Assembly: GCF_005239225.2 (NCBI RefSeq)
Contig: NC_133295.1
Location: 9,982,001-10,046,000 of the forward strand
DNA from: Populus alba
Taxonomy: Eukaryota; Streptophyta; Magnoliopsida; Malpighiales; Salicaceae
Direction of reading: 5' to 3'
DNA length: 64,000 nucleotides
In this document: one piece after another, positions 61,934-64,000 of the stretch
Layout of the letters: the number at the start of each line of letters is the position of its first letter
Position numbering within the stretch: position 1 is the first letter of the stretch
Notes under the pieces: generated by a model
Database searches by the model: none
What the model was told of the DNA's origin: nothing
The model's input: the letters and a program-made list of their open reading frames with translations, nothing else
Translations under genes and position numbers: made by a program

Positions 61934-62013
<80 letters not shown>
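61934..62013. repeat. Compound AT/AG microsatellite
   Basis: AT units (61934-61978) followed by AG units (61979-62013), uninterrupted. Confidence 0.93.
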
Positions 62014-62016
<3 letters not shown>

Positions 62017-63384
62017 AATGACTATTATCAACTGATTATTTGATTAAGATAATTATTTCATGCATGATCTGAACATTTAATTGAAATTTTAATAAATTGT
62101 TAATCCATGCTTTGATGAGAACCAATTTGGTTCTAGTTTATTATAGAATCCACGTCCTGTTTGATCATGTAATAATTGTCGTCTCGTTACAGGCTAAGTT
62201 CTAAGTATTTCCTTCTAACCTTGAAAGAAAAGAATAAATTTAATTTGTAACAAATAAATTAGCACGTCTTTTAGGACATAAGTATAGAACTAAATAAAAA
62301 CTTTAGAGATGCTAGTCATCTTATAAGTGAAAACCTAAGAATCATATCATGGGTAGAACTATCATAAATCTTATATTCGAGAATAAAATCTATTCCAATG
62401 CACCAATCAACATCAATATAAACAAAAATATAGAGAACTAAAACCTTTTATATTCCCATTATTACCACCAATTATCTTTATAAAAGGTGTTTATGTTCAA
62501 TTTACTCCTTTATATGTATCAATACCATTATCGATAAGGACTTTATAGTCTTTTCAATTGTTTCTACAAAGACCATCAACTAAGCTACATTCCCCCGTCT
62601 CTTACTAATTAGAGACTATAAAACTCTATATGGAATTTTCCCATTCTATATTTGACAACCAACTTAGTTAGAGTTTTACTCAAAAGGAACCAATTGATAC
62701 TTTTAAATAAAGCCAATCATTTTACTAGAGGTTGAATTTATCTCAGAACAATATTGATTAAAATGCACTACTTAAATGTGATTAGATATGATATGTGTAT
62801 CATATCCTCTTCGCACCAATAATTGATATTTTGGCACCAAGATGGTTAAATATAGATTGTAGAGGAGGATAACAAACCTTTATAGTAATGTCTTTAATAG
62901 CAAATGCTTGACTATATGATGAAGATAATAGTAGTACAATTTAGTAGAAAAGACACTTATAAAATACCTATGAATTTTATAATATGAAAACAAATCCATA
63001 ATACATAATTGTTACATTAATTAACTAGGATAGATTCTATAACTTTTAAAGACATTGGCCAAAAATATTCTTATTAAGTTTAATGGATTATACAAAATTG
63101 ACTTTTTTTTTTACTACCATCACCAAAACTATATTTTTCACATAATTGAAACAAAATTCATTTGGTTGTATTTAGATAAAAAAAATAAAATGAATAGGGC
63201 TCTCCACCATAAATTTAAAAGAATTATCACTAAAATTAGTAAAAATAGATGATGGTGAAACAAAATTCTATGATCCTCTTAAAGATATTAACTTAAGATC
63301 AACTGCATACATATGTCTTATATTTATAAGCATGTTGCTAGAACAAGTTTACAAGGTAAACATCATTCAATTAATATATAGATT

Positions 63385-64000
63385 TAAGGATTGCTTTGCA
63401 CGAGACTATAGAAATCCTATTATTTGTAAGAGAATTGGTTGAGTATCATTTGCCTATTAAATCAAAGTTTTAGCCATTTAAGCATCCTATGTAGATGATG
63501 AGTCTATATGTTATTATACGAGTAAAAAGGAGATCAAATTTTTGCTTGTGGATAAATTCATAAGGAACACAAGGTATGTTAAATGGTTGTCTGATATCAT
63601 CCTTATAATAAAAAAGAATGGAAAGCTCAAGATGTATATTAATTTTCAAAACTTGAATACACCTCTAAGGATAAATATCCAATGCTAGTGGTAGACATGA
63701 TTGTAGATTTGGTAGCTAAAAAAAACTTATTAAGTTTTATGGATGACCACTTTTGTTATAACCAAATATTTATTACTAAAAAAGATGTGCATACAACCAA
63801 TTCTAGGTTTTCCAAGGTTATTAAGAACATTTGAGTGGGTAGCAATACCTTTCTATCTTAAAAATATAGAAGCCATTTACCAAATAATGATGTATTTTAT
63901 ATTCTATGACATAGTCAATAAGTTTCTAGAGGTATCCTTAAATGATATGGTCATGAAATCTAGAACCAAAGAATCCAATCTGAGAGATTTGTTAGTATCA
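63385..64000 (+). pseudogene. Degenerate Ty3/gypsy reverse transcriptase, cut by the window edge
   Basis: Across frame changes the plus strand keeps the gypsy order. DCFARDY begins at about 63390, then VEYHLPIKSK, a FLLVDKFIRNTRYVKWLSDI block, IIKKNGKLKMYINFQNLNT, SFMDDH (YADD-preceding region of the palm), TKKDVHTT, FEWVAIPFYLKN and, near the right edge, DMVMKS. In intact elements these read as the thumb-side start of RT through the FxDD-box region (usually YIDDVVVKS). Stops and frameshifts show that it is inactive. The RNase H and integrase, if kept, lie beyond the window. Confidence 0.85.

Larger units (their letters stand above)
58961..63384. other. AT-rich intergenic DNA
   Basis: No gene seen. 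61020-61420 is the least AT-rich part; AACATTCATGCATAT occurs twice there (near 61319 and 61382). Frames at 61148-61432 and 61387-61674 have no recognisable domain. The sequence from about 62700 may belong to the gypsy remnant that follows, but no motif was identified. Confidence 0.45.

Noticed and set aside
63055..63252. Plus-strand 65-codon frame
   Set aside because: Very rich in Ile, Lys, Asn and Phe as expected from AT-rich DNA; it may overlap decayed retroelement sequence but shows no motif.

Overview
The window is AT-rich nuclear DNA of a flowering plant. Plant-only gene families (a ROP GTPase, an ATL RING-H2 protein, a class II trehalose-phosphate synthase, NFD2), GT-AG introns and a dense background of decayed transposons support this. 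The protein flavour and the dispersed AT-rich repeats suggest a woody eudicot, probably Populus or another Salicaceae member; that identification is inference and rests on no database search.

Six complete genes and one partial gene can be supported. They are: exon 1 of a ROP/RAC small GTPase (23-127, minus, running off the left edge); a nine-exon DEG9-type serine protease (8455-12723, plus); a two-exon HIG1-domain mitochondrial protein (17984-19050, plus); an intronless ATL RING-H2 ubiquitin ligase (29104-30231, plus); an uncharacterised plant-specific single-exon protein (37988-38503, minus); NFD2, an RNase III-like protein (42485-43394, minus, three exons); and a class II TPS/TPP protein of the TPS8-10 type (44548-47440, minus, three coding exons plus probable leader exons up to about 50350). 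The genes are unrelated in pathway and do not form a functional cluster. The splice structures were read by hand from conserved protein continuity and GT/AG sites.

The rest is repeats. 4873-6664 is a probable non-autonomous PIF/Harbinger element with a TTA target duplication. 15093-15297 is a nearly perfect 88-bp inverted repeat, followed by a broken Ty1/copia gag-pol (15417-17516). 21080-23848 is a satellite-like array whose last part is a higher-order repeat of about 558 bp carrying two hairpins per unit. 25196-25756 is a decayed receptor-kinase fragment. 35946-36223 is a SINE-like insertion with a 16-bp target duplication. 63385-64000 is a broken Ty3/gypsy reverse transcriptase. At least seven copies of one AT-rich MITE-like family and many AT, GA, GT and AC microsatellites are scattered throughout. 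50.4-63.4 kb holds no gene that I can support.

The observations most worth a second look are the double-hairpin higher-order repeat, the duplicated head of the SINE, the long inverted repeat upstream of the copia remnant, microsatellites abutting functional sites (two DEG9 splice donors and the HIG1 start codon), and an NFD2 that combines a signal-peptide-like N-terminus with a degenerate RNase III signature.
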